From NCBI GenBank assembly GCA_018242425.1, contig JAFEBX010000011.1:62001-126000 (forward strand): DNA of 64,000 bases, read 5' to 3'. The position numbers and the translations under genes were made by a program. Below the pieces are notes generated by a model that did no database searches, had not been told where the DNA came from, and saw only the letters and a program-made list of their open reading frames with translations. This stretch comes from Pseudomonadota bacterium. Lineage in GTDB: Bacteria; Pseudomonadota; Gammaproteobacteria; Xanthomonadales; Xanthomonadaceae. The number at the start of each line of letters is the position of its first letter. Positions within the stretch are counted from its first letter, which is position 1. Of the stretch, positions 30,458 through 40,186 are shown one piece after another.

Positions 30458-32008
30458 ATGAAACTGCGTTTCGCCCCACAATTCCTGCTCGCGCTGTTGC
30501 TGGCATTCGCTGGCCAGGCGTTCGCGACCACCTACTACGTCCGCACCGATGGCGGCACTGCCGCGCAGTGCGACGGAAAGACCGACGCCGCGTACAAGGC
30601 CGGCACCACGGCCTGCGCATGGGCACACCCGATGATCGCGCTGCCGCCGGGCGGCACGCCGAAGATCGCAGCAGGCGATACGCTCGCCATCGGCGCCGGC
30701 ACCTACCGCATGGGGTATGGCGGCACGGCCGGGCTGAGCAACTGCGCCAGCGCCTATCCGTGGGATTGCTACATGGCCAAGCCGCCGAGCGGCGCATCCT
30801 GGGCGGCGCGCACGCGCATCATTGGCGCCGGTGCCGGCAACTGCCCGAATCCGACCGTGAAGCTGGTTGGCGTGCAACGCAGCTACTACCTGCTGGACCT
30901 GCGCGGCACGTCGAACGTCGAGGTCAGTTGCCTGGAAATCACCGACGGCCTCGCATGCGCGGAAGGCCTGAACGGCGTCACATGCAAGCGTGATGCCTAC
31001 CCCTACGGCGACTGGGCCAGCACCGGAATCGTCGGCACGGGCGCCGGACAGATCGCGCTTACCGATCTCTACGTCCATGGCCTCGCCAATCGCGGCATCG
31101 TCGCGGGAGCCCTGAAAGGCGACTGGACGTTGACGCGCGTGCGCATCATCGGCAATCCGTGGGCAGGCTGGGATGGCGACGTCGGCACCAGCACGTCCTC
31201 CAATTCGGGAACCGTGACCATGGTCGACGGCCGCATCGCCTGGAATGGCTGCGCCGTGGACGCTACCGACAAGCCCATGCAGTGTTGGGGGCAGACGGCC
31301 GGCGGATATGGCGATGGCCTCGGCACCGCCGCCACCGGCGGCAAGTGGGTGTTCGACACGATGTCGTTCGACCACAACACCTCCGACGGCCTCGATCTGC
31401 TCTATGCCAACGGCTCCGGCAGCATCACGGTGCGCAACAGCATGTTCGAGGCGAACGCCGGCAACCAACTGAAGACCAAAGGCCCGGCGACGATCACCGG
31501 CAGTACCATCGCCGGCAGCTGCGCATTCTTCAACACCGCCGGACTGGGCAACGTCGACAACTGCCGCGCCGCCGGCAACGCGCTGTCGATCGCCGCGACA
31601 AACGGCGCCGCCATCACCCTGCAAGGCAACAAGATTTCCGGCCAGGGCGATTGCCTGCTGCTGACCAGCGGCGGAAACACCGCGGCGAAATACGTGGTCG
31701 ACGCCAACACCTTCACTGGCGGGCCCGACTTCACTTCCGCCGGCGACACCGTTTGCGGCTGGTACAAGGATGGCGGAAGTGCGGCCTATGCATGGACGGC
31801 GAATACCTGGGCATCGGTGAAAACCGGCACCGCGCCGGCCAACAGCGGCACTAGCCCGCCGCCGGTCGATCCGAACCCGCCGACCACCGAACCGCCGCCT
31901 GTGGTGACGCCGCCGACGTGCCCGCCAGCCGTGGACAACAGCGCCGTGATCGCCGCGCTGAAGGCGAAGATCGCAGAACTGAGCGCGCAGGTTGGGCAGC
32001 TGAAGTAA
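30458..32008 (+). CDS. Secreted right-handed beta-helix protein
   Basis: 516 residues from the ATG at 30458, 9 bases after GGAG. A classical signal peptide (about residues 1-22, KLRFAPQFLLALLLAFAGQA) precedes a mature protein of repeated short strand-turn units (IIGAGAGNCPNPTVKLVGV and LYANGSGSITVRNSMFEANA) typical of parallel beta helices. A Pro-rich linker (SPPPVDPNPPTTEPPPVV) and a 25-residue coiled coil end the protein. Such helices are seen in polysaccharide lyases, tail spikes and surface proteins; here I see no catalytic residue set. Its position between the RT and the integrase makes it cargo. Confidence 0.7.
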   Translation: MKLRFAPQFLLALLLAFAGQAFATTYYVRTDGGTAAQCDGKTDAAYKAGTTACAWAHPMIALPPGGTPKIAAGDTLAIGAGTYRMGYGGTAGLSNCASAYPWDCYMAKPPSGASWAARTRIIGAGAGNCPNPTVKLVGVQRSYYLLDLRGTSNVEVSCLEITDGLACAEGLNGVTCKRDAYPYGDWASTGIVGTGAGQIALTDLYVHGLANRGIVAGALKGDWTLTRVRIIGNPWAGWDGDVGTSTSSNSGTVTMVDGRIAWNGCAVDATDKPMQCWGQTAGGYGDGLGTAATGGKWVFDTMSFDHNTSDGLDLLYANGSGSITVRNSMFEANAGNQLKTKGPATITGSTIAGSCAFFNTAGLGNVDNCRAAGNALSIAATNGAAITLQGNKISGQGDCLLLTSGGNTAAKYVVDANTFTGGPDFTSAGDTVCGWYKDGGSAAYAWTANTWASVKTGTAPANSGTSPPPVDPNPPTTEPPPVVTPPTCPPAVDNSAVIAALKAKIAELSAQVGQLK

Positions 32009-32112
32009 TGGCTGACGGCGCGCAAGCCAGTAGCTTCAAATTCCCAGCGCCGCTGGCGGCGTTGATTCGGGCCAACGTCAATTCAGCATCAACACTTCTG
32101 GAGGCCGCATGA
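32008..32112 (+). CDS. Tiny coupled gene, 34 residues
   Basis: The ATG at 32008 overlaps the TAA of the beta-helix gene (TAATG), and the TGA overlaps the next tiny gene. It encodes MADGAQASSFKFPAPLAALI and 14 more residues, a possible amphipathic helix. Coupling on both sides suggests it is translated. Confidence 0.45.
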   Translation: MADGAQASSFKFPAPLAALIRANVNSASTLLEAA

Positions 32113-32255
32113 CCCCCGCCCTACTCACCTTGATCAACGCCCTGGCGCACTCCGAGGTGCGGGATTATCTATCCCTGCAGGCCCCACCAGCCAACGATTC
32201 CAGCCTCGATGATTCAAAGCAGGTGGATTCCGATCCGTTGCAGGAAGCGGCATAG
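32109..32255 (+). CDS. Tiny coupled gene, 48 residues
   Basis: Starts at ATG 32109, overlapping the preceding tiny gene as ATGA, with GGAGG upstream. It encodes MTPALLTLINALAHSEVRDY and an acidic tail. It ends 8 bases before the integrase gene. Function unknown. Confidence 0.45.
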   Translation: MTPALLTLINALAHSEVRDYLSLQAPPANDSSLDDSKQVDSDPLQEAA

Positions 32256-32263
32256 TCCGAAAC

Positions 32264-33799
<1,536 letters not shown>

Positions 33800-33852
33800 C
33801 CAGGCCGACCATTATGACGCGCTGCGGAAGTTGTTGCAAGCCCGGGACTTCC

Positions 33853-33888
33853 AAAAGGAAAAGCCGCCGGATTGCTCCGACGGCTTTC
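33853..33888 (-). terminator. Rho-independent terminator of the Oar-like gene
   Basis: On the minus strand a hairpin (stem AAGCCGTCGG with one mismatch, loop AGCAAT) is followed by TTTTCCTTTT. It lies 20 bases after the stop of the receptor gene. Its loop and half of its stem are shared with the nuo terminator at 37145. Confidence 0.75.
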
Positions 33889-33908
33889 CCCGCACCCCGC
33901 CGTTCCGA

Positions 33909-36900
33909 TCAGAAATCGTAACGGGCGGTCAGGCGCAGGTAACGCGGCGAGCTGTAGTACATCTCGCGGCCGAACAAGGCATTCATCGTGCTGGTTCCCG
34001 ATGCATAGCGCGGGTAGTACATCGCCGGCGATTGGCGGTTAAGCACGTTGAACACGTCGGCCTGCACCGTCAGCTTCTTGCCCGCCCAGTTCGGGGTGTA
34101 GGCAAGGTTGAGGTTCAGCTGGTTGCTCGGGGGCACCTTGCCGTACGTACCACGGCCCATCGGCACGGCGTTTCCAAACGCGACCAGGCCGCAGAAGAAA
34201 TTGGTCGAGCTCTGGTAGGTATCCGCCTTCGGATCCGGGTGGTAGCTGAGGCAGCTCTGCGGACGGCCCGAGGCCCACATCCACGTTGCGCCCACGCGCC
34301 ATTCCGGGAACAACTGCACGTAACCGTAAGCCTTCAACTGATGGCGACGATCATTCGGCAACATGCCGTACGAATTGTCCATCAGGCCCGGCTTGTCCCA
34401 ATCCTGCGTGCGCGACACGTCGATCTGGCCACCCGCGCCGGTATCCAGTTCCGAGGACAGCTGGCCTTCGGTATTGCCGGTGCTGCGCGAGAAGGTGTAC
34501 TCGAACTTGCCGTACCACTTGTTCGCGTAGGCGTGTTCGACGAAGAAGTCGAGCGCCTGGTACTTGCGCTTGAGCTTCGGGAAACCCATCTGCTCGCGCG
34601 TCAGGGTAATCGTCGTGAAGTTGCCGTTGCGGTCCTGCGACTCGAAGGTATTGGTGACACCCGGATTGAAGTTGGTGCAGCGACCATAGTTGATCAGCGG
34701 CGAACAGACGTCGTCGATGGCGCTGCGCAAGACGCGATAGGTGCCCTTCACGCCGAAATTAACGGTCGGAGTGAGCGCGGCTTCGAAACCGATGATGAAC
34801 TCGTCCTGGTAATGCGACTTGATGTTCTTCGACGTTTCGGTGCGCGGATCGCGCGCCTTGCCGCACTCCTGGTTGCTCGACACCCAGTTCGTGCCGGCGC
34901 ACACCGTCCCCTTGGATGCATCCAGGGGGATATCGTGCAAGCCGAAGGGCGTGCCATCGGCGTTTACGCCATCATAGGTGTAGTACTCGGTGGTGATGCG
35001 GGCCTGTGCACGCTGGGCGGCACTGCTCGGCAGCGCGAGGTGGTAGCGGCCGGCGTTTCCGAAGACCTTCAGTCGGCTGTCGCCGTAAACATCCCAGGTC
35101 GCGCCGATGCGCGGCGCGATCTGCTTCGATTGCTTGATGTACTGCTTGCCGGCAGCGTCGTAGTTGGTGAACTGTTCGTTGCGCAGTCCCAGCGACAGCA
35201 GCACGTTGTCACTGACCTGCCAGCGATCTTCGATGAACTGCGAAGCCTGCACGGTGCGCAGGTTGGCCTGGCGATTGCTGTAGGACTTGGTGACGTAATA
35301 GCCCTGCGCGCCATACACGCCACCGCCCGCGGCCGGCGAACCGATGCTGCCGTCCGTCGCCAGGTTCGTAGCGGGATTGGCTGCCTTCAGATAGGACCAC
35401 TGGTAACCACCCAGCAACTGCTGGTTGGTGTAGGAAGTGGAATCCTGGCGATCGTAACCGAAGCGCAGGTCGTGCTTGCCGATGCGCCAGTTGATGTCGA
35501 GGCGGCCACCCTTGGATTTGTCGAAGCGCTGCTCGCCCGGAACGAAAGCGAGTCCCGAGTACGGCTGGCAGGTGGCGCCGCCATCGTAGTTCCCGCTCGG
35601 TATGCCCGGCGCACGCGCATTGGGCGAAGTGCCGACGGTGATCGCCGGGCAATTCGGGTTGTAGCCCATCAGGTTGTAATCGTGCGTCGTCTTCAACTGG
35701 CCATACGAAGCCGAGAGCGTCAGCGAATCGGTAAGGACGCCGGTGTACTTGCCCACGTACAGGCGCGTGCGGTCCTCGGTGATCGTGCTGGTGTTCTTCT
35801 GCGAACCGTGCACGTAGCCGTTGTAATTGAATGCATAACCATCGGTCTGGTTCTTGGCGTTTTCACCCAGGCCCGTGAACTCGATGGTGTGGCTGTCGTT
35901 GATGTTCCAGTCCAGCTTGATGAGCGAACGCGGCGTGTTGCGCTGGTATTCCTTCCAGCCGGAACGCCCGTTGGCGCCGGTCGGGGAATCGAGGCGGATG
36001 GACGTGACGTTGTTGCCCTCCTCGCGCGTGGTTTCGAGGTTGGCATAGACGAACAGGCGGTTCTTGATGATCGGGCCGGACACATAGGCACCGAGATTCG
36101 TGTTCCACGAACTGTCCTGTCCGCGGTACTGGTACAGCGTGCCGTCAGTCGCCGGCAGGCGGCCCGTGTTGCCGTAGTAATAGCTGCGGGCCTGCGAGCG
36201 CGTGCCGGACGGCGCCCAGGTCGTGTACACCCCGCCCTTCCACTTGTTGCCGCCGCGCTTGGTGACGATGTTGATGACGCCACCGGTTGAGCGACCGAAT
36301 TCGGCGCCGTAGCCGCCGGTCAGCACCTGTTGCTGCTGGATGGCATCGAACGGCAACGAAGCGAAACCGAGCGAGTTGAACGGGTTGGTCACGTTGAAGC
36401 CGTTGATGAAGTAGGCGTTCTCGGATGATGCCGAACCACCGAAGCTCGGGATCGTGGTGCCGTTGGCCTGCTTGTAGCTGTCGCTGAAGACCACGCTCGG
36501 CGCCAGCAGCGCGGCGCTGGAGACGTCGCGCGCGACAGAAATCTTGCCCAACTGGTCGGCAGTGAGCACCGTACGGGTATCGGTCTGGGTGACGTCGATG
36601 CCGGCGGCGCCAGTCGCGGTCACGGTCACGGTGCCCAGGTCATTGGTCCTGGCAGCCGACGCGAAGGACACTTCGGTACCGCTGGCGATGTTCACGGAGA
36701 TGTTGTCGCGGGTGGCGATCGTCGCGCCATTCTTCTCTTCGGTCACCTTGTAGGTACCGTTCGGCAACGCACTGATCAGGTAGCGTCCGTTCTGGTCTGC
36801 GGAAATGCGCCGTACCAGTCCAGTGTCCTTGTTCTCGACGGATATGGTGGCGCCCGATTCGGCGGTACCGAAAATGCTGCCCGTGACGTTGGACTGAGCG

Positions 36901-36980
36901 CTCAGGTTTCCGGCGAAGCACAGCGCCAGTGCGGCTGCCAGCGCATGGTGGCGGGCAAAACGTACGCGTTGGTATGTCAT
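33909..36980 (-). CDS. TonB-dependent receptor, Oar-like
   Basis: 1023 residues. A signal peptide (ending about residue 28, AGNLSAQS) precedes a carboxypeptidase-regulatory-like beta domain (NVTGSIFGTAESGATISVEN) at 30-110. A plug region follows at about 120-260 (TVTVTATGAAGIDVTQTDTR, EFGRSTGGVINIVTKRGGNK), then a beta barrel ending in the terminal strand YLRLTARYDF. This is the Oar-type build of Xanthomonadaceae receptors for large or unusual substrates. It stands alone between the tRNA and the nuo genes, with its own terminator. Confidence 0.88.
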   Translation of the reverse strand: MTYQRVRFARHHALAAALALCFAGNLSAQSNVTGSIFGTAESGATISVENKDTGLVRRISADQNGRYLISALPNGTYKVTEEKNGATIATRDNISVNIASGTEVSFASAARTNDLGTVTVTATGAAGIDVTQTDTRTVLTADQLGKISVARDVSSAALLAPSVVFSDSYKQANGTTIPSFGGSASSENAYFINGFNVTNPFNSLGFASLPFDAIQQQQVLTGGYGAEFGRSTGGVINIVTKRGGNKWKGGVYTTWAPSGTRSQARSYYYGNTGRLPATDGTLYQYRGQDSSWNTNLGAYVSGPIIKNRLFVYANLETTREEGNNVTSIRLDSPTGANGRSGWKEYQRNTPRSLIKLDWNINDSHTIEFTGLGENAKNQTDGYAFNYNGYVHGSQKNTSTITEDRTRLYVGKYTGVLTDSLTLSASYGQLKTTHDYNLMGYNPNCPAITVGTSPNARAPGIPSGNYDGGATCQPYSGLAFVPGEQRFDKSKGGRLDINWRIGKHDLRFGYDRQDSTSYTNQQLLGGYQWSYLKAANPATNLATDGSIGSPAAGGGVYGAQGYYVTKSYSNRQANLRTVQASQFIEDRWQVSDNVLLSLGLRNEQFTNYDAAGKQYIKQSKQIAPRIGATWDVYGDSRLKVFGNAGRYHLALPSSAAQRAQARITTEYYTYDGVNADGTPFGLHDIPLDASKGTVCAGTNWVSSNQECGKARDPRTETSKNIKSHYQDEFIIGFEAALTPTVNFGVKGTYRVLRSAIDDVCSPLINYGRCTNFNPGVTNTFESQDRNGNFTTITLTREQMGFPKLKRKYQALDFFVEHAYANKWYGKFEYTFSRSTGNTEGQLSSELDTGAGGQIDVSRTQDWDKPGLMDNSYGMLPNDRRHQLKAYGYVQLFPEWRVGATWMWASGRPQSCLSYHPDPKADTYQSSTNFFCGLVAFGNAVPMGRGTYGKVPPSNQLNLNLAYTPNWAGKKLTVQADVFNVLNRQSPAMYYPRYASGTSTMNALFGREMYYSSPRYLRLTARYDF

Positions 36981-37144
36981 TGATATCTCAAGACAAGCTC
37001 ATAAGGAAGGGCAATCTTCCATCCTGAACCCATCAGAAATATTAACTTTTGTTAAACAGAACAACAATATTTTGCCATTCTTGTCAACCCGGAAAAACGG
37101 CAATCCGGAACCATCCGGAGGAACCCGCAGCGGTCCCGGGGCCC
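36981..37144 (-). promoter_or_regulatory. AT-rich upstream region of the Oar-like gene
   Basis: 164 bases with a marked drop in GC between 37030 and 37080. A perfect palindrome TTAAC-TTTT-GTTAA lies at 37042-37055, and TTGACA reads on the minus strand at 37083-37088. These may be a regulator site and a -35, but no convincing -10 at the right spacing was found. Confidence 0.35.
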
Positions 37145-37178
37145 AAAAAAGAAGCCACCGGATTGCTCCGGTGGCTTC
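37145..37178 (-). terminator. Rho-independent terminator of the nuo operon
   Basis: An 11-base perfect stem (GAAGCCACCGG with CCGGTGGCTTC) and a 6-base loop, followed on the minus strand by TTTTTT. It lies 25 bases downstream of nuoN and ends the long operon. It shares loop and most of the stem with the terminator at 33853. Confidence 0.85.
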
Positions 37179-37202
37179 CTGTCACGAACAGATCGATTCC
37201 GG

Positions 37203-38657
37203 TCAGAACGCGCTGCGGCACCAAGCCATCAACGGCTGCAGGAAAGCGCTCAGCACCAGCAGCGCGCCGGCATTGACGACGAACAGCCACTTCACCCCAC
37301 CCTCGCCGTGCGCGACCATCGGGTGCGCATTCTCGACGGGCTGGTCGAAGTACATCACCTTGATCACGCGCAGGTAGTAGAACGCGCCGACCACTGCACA
37401 AATGATGCCGACGATCGCGAGCCACAGCAGGCCGCCATTGAGCGCGCCTTCGATCACCGACAGCTTGGCGAAGAATCCGATGAACGGCGGCACGCCCGCG
37501 AGCGACGCCATCACCCCGAGGAACAGCAGCGCCATCAACGGCTGGCGCGAGGCCAGTCCCTTGTAGTCGTCGATCTCGTCGGCATCGAAACCATTACGCG
37601 CCATCAGCGTGATCAGGCCGAACGCTGCAGCAGCCGTCACCGCGTAGACCACGGCGTAGAACACGGCCGAGGCGTTGCCTTCGGTGCCGCCACCGGCGAC
37701 GCCCATCAGCAGGAAGCCGATGTGCGAGATCGTCGAATAGGCGAGCATGCGACGCAGGTTGGTCTGCATCAGCGCGGCGAAGTTGCCGATGACCAGCGAC
37801 AGGGCCGACAAGGCGGCTACCATCAGGTGCCAGTGGTCGCCGACCGGCGACAGGCCATTGTCGAGCAGGCGCAACGCCATGCCCAGCGCAGCGATCTTCG
37901 GTGCCGAGGCGATGAACAGCGTGATCGGCGTGGTGGCGCCCTGGTAGACGTCGGGAAGCCACATGTGGAACGGCGCGGCGCCGAACTTGAAGGCGATGCC
38001 GGCAACCACGAAGGCAGTACCAGCCAGCAACAGGTCGCGGTGTGCCCCCCCGCCCTGCGCCGAGGCATTGATCTGGGCGAGATCGAGGGTTCCGGTCGCG
38101 CCGTAGATCAGCGACATGCCGAACAGCAACATGCCCGAGGCCAGCGCGCCAAGCACGAAGTACTTCATGCCCGCTTCCGACGCCATCGCGTTGTCGCGAT
38201 CGGTGACGACCAGCGCGTACGAACTCAGCGCCAGCATTTCCAGGCCGAGATACACCATCACCAGGCTGCCGGCCGAAACCAGCAACATCATGCCGAGCGC
38301 GGCGAACAGCATCAGCAACGTCACTTCGGCCTTGTACAGGCCACGATCGCGCAGGAACGGCCACGCGTAGACGAATGCCAGCGCAGTCGACAGCAGGATG
38401 CCGCCCTTCAGCAGGTCGGCCAGGGTGTCGCGCACGAACATGCCGTTGAGCACGGTGCCGTGGCCGCCAGTGCCAGCGACGCACAACGCGCCCACCACCA
38501 CCAGCAGGAGCAGGCCGAGCGCATGGACGATGCCGTTGCGACGCGCCGGCAGGAACAGGTCGATCACCAGCAACGCGAATGCGCCGGTGACCATCACCAG
38601 TTCCGGCAGCAGCGGCCAGAGTTCGGCGGGATTGAAAGTCGTGAGATTGCCCATCAT
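37203..38657 (-). CDS. nuoN: NADH-quinone oxidoreductase subunit N
   Basis: 484 residues from the ATG at 38657, which overlaps the nuoM stop (TGATG). About 14 membrane segments, with conserved lysines in the proton-channel helices of this antiporter-like subunit, for example in the AFKFGAAPFHMWLPDVYQGA segment. It is a distal proton-pumping subunit of respiratory complex I. It is the last gene of the operon; a terminator follows within 60 bases. Confidence 0.95.
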   Translation of the reverse strand: MMGNLTTFNPAELWPLLPELVMVTGAFALLVIDLFLPARRNGIVHALGLLLLVVVGALCVAGTGGHGTVLNGMFVRDTLADLLKGGILLSTALAFVYAWPFLRDRGLYKAEVTLLMLFAALGMMLLVSAGSLVMVYLGLEMLALSSYALVVTDRDNAMASEAGMKYFVLGALASGMLLFGMSLIYGATGTLDLAQINASAQGGGAHRDLLLAGTAFVVAGIAFKFGAAPFHMWLPDVYQGATTPITLFIASAPKIAALGMALRLLDNGLSPVGDHWHLMVAALSALSLVIGNFAALMQTNLRRMLAYSTISHIGFLLMGVAGGGTEGNASAVFYAVVYAVTAAAAFGLITLMARNGFDADEIDDYKGLASRQPLMALLFLGVMASLAGVPPFIGFFAKLSVIEGALNGGLLWLAIVGIICAVVGAFYYLRVIKVMYFDQPVENAHPMVAHGEGGVKWLFVVNAGALLVLSAFLQPLMAWCRSAF

Positions 38658-40186
38658 CAAAGTCCGGTGAGCTTGCTGGCGGCGATCTGGCTGCCGAGGT
38701 GTTGCAGGGCCGGCGCCATCAGGTCGGTGAGCGGCTTGGGATAGAGGCCGATGGCGAGCACGCCGAGCGCGAACACACCGAGCACGCAGGCCTCGCGCAG
38801 GTTGATGTCCTTCATCTCGGCAACGTGGTCGTTGGCGACTTCGCCCCAGATCGTGCGCTTGACCAGCCACAGGGTGTAGCCCGCGCCGATCACCAGCGTG
38901 GTCGCGGCGGCGAAGGCGATCAGCGGATGCTGCTGGAACACGCCGACGATCACCATGAACTCACCGACGAAGCCACTGGTCGCCGGCAGGCCGGAGTTGG
39001 CCATGGCGAACAGCACCACGAACGCTGCGAACCACGGCATCACGTTGGCGACGCCGCCGTAGTCGCGGATCATGCGGGTATGCATGCGGTCGTACATCAC
39101 GCCGATGCAGGAGAACATCGCGCCGGACACGAAGCCGTGCGAAATCATCTGCACCATCGCACCCTGCAGCACGAGTTGGGTCCCGGCGCCATTCGCGCCC
39201 TGCGAATGCGCCAGCAGCACGCCGGCGAAGGTGCCGAGGGTGACGAAACCCATGTGCGACACCGACGAGTACGCGACCAGCTTCTTCATGTCGTCCTGGA
39301 CCAGTGCGACCAGGCCGACGTAGACCACCGCGATCAGCGACAGCGTGATCACCAGCCATGCCCATTCGGCGCTGGCATCGGGCGTGATCGGCAGGCTGAA
39401 GCGCAGGAAGCCGTATCCACCGATCTTCAGCATGATCGCCGCCAGGATCACCGAGCCGCCGGTCGGCGCCTCGACGTGCGCGTCAGGCAACCATGTATGC
39501 ACCGGGAACATCGGCACCTTCACCGCGAACGCGGCGAGGAAGGCGAAGAAGATCCACGTCTGTTCCTTCGCGGTCAGCGGCAATGCGTACAGATCGGCCA
39601 ACTGCCAGCTGCCTGCCTTCAGGTACAGGTAGACCAGCGCGACCAGCATGAACACCGAGCCGAGGAAGGTGTAGAGGAAGAACTTCACCGCGGCATAGAC
39701 GCGACGCGGCCCGCCCCACACGCCGATCAGGATGAACATCGGGATCAGCATGCCTTCGAAGAAGGCGTAGAACAGGATCGCGTCCTGGGCACTGAACACG
39801 CCGATCATCAGGCCTTCGAGGATCAGGAACAGCGCGTAGTACTGGTTGACCTTGCGATCGACCGAGCCCCAGGCACCGATCAACACCAGCAGGCTGGTAA
39901 TGGCGGTGAGGACGATCAGCGCCACCGAAATACCGTCGGCGCCGAGGTGGTACTGGATGCGATAGGCATCGATCCACGCCCACTGCTCGACGAACTGCAG
40001 GCCGCCGTTGGCGTAATCGAAATTGCCGATCAGCGGCAGGCTGGCAAGCAGGGTCACTGCGGCGATCGCGATTGCCAGCCAGCGGGCGGCGTTGTCGCGC
40101 TTGCCCATCAGCAGGGTCAGCGCGCCGCCGAAGATGGGTAGCCAGATCAGCAGGCTGAGGATCGGGGTTTGCGTCATCGAATTCAT
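38657..40186 (-). CDS. nuoM: NADH-quinone oxidoreductase subunit M
   Basis: 509 residues from the ATG at 40186, which overlaps the nuoL stop as ATGA. It has about 14 membrane segments and the antiporter signatures FAVKVPMFPVHTWLPDAHVE and LVQDDMKKLVAYSSVSHMGF, whose lysines form the proton path. It is one of the three antiporter-like subunits of the complex I membrane arm. Confidence 0.96.
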   Translation of the reverse strand: MNSMTQTPILSLLIWLPIFGGALTLLMGKRDNAARWLAIAIAAVTLLASLPLIGNFDYANGGLQFVEQWAWIDAYRIQYHLGADGISVALIVLTAITSLLVLIGAWGSVDRKVNQYYALFLILEGLMIGVFSAQDAILFYAFFEGMLIPMFILIGVWGGPRRVYAAVKFFLYTFLGSVFMLVALVYLYLKAGSWQLADLYALPLTAKEQTWIFFAFLAAFAVKVPMFPVHTWLPDAHVEAPTGGSVILAAIMLKIGGYGFLRFSLPITPDASAEWAWLVITLSLIAVVYVGLVALVQDDMKKLVAYSSVSHMGFVTLGTFAGVLLAHSQGANGAGTQLVLQGAMVQMISHGFVSGAMFSCIGVMYDRMHTRMIRDYGGVANVMPWFAAFVVLFAMANSGLPATSGFVGEFMVIVGVFQQHPLIAFAAATTLVIGAGYTLWLVKRTIWGEVANDHVAEMKDINLREACVLGVFALGVLAIGLYPKPLTDLMAPALQHLGSQIAASKLTGL

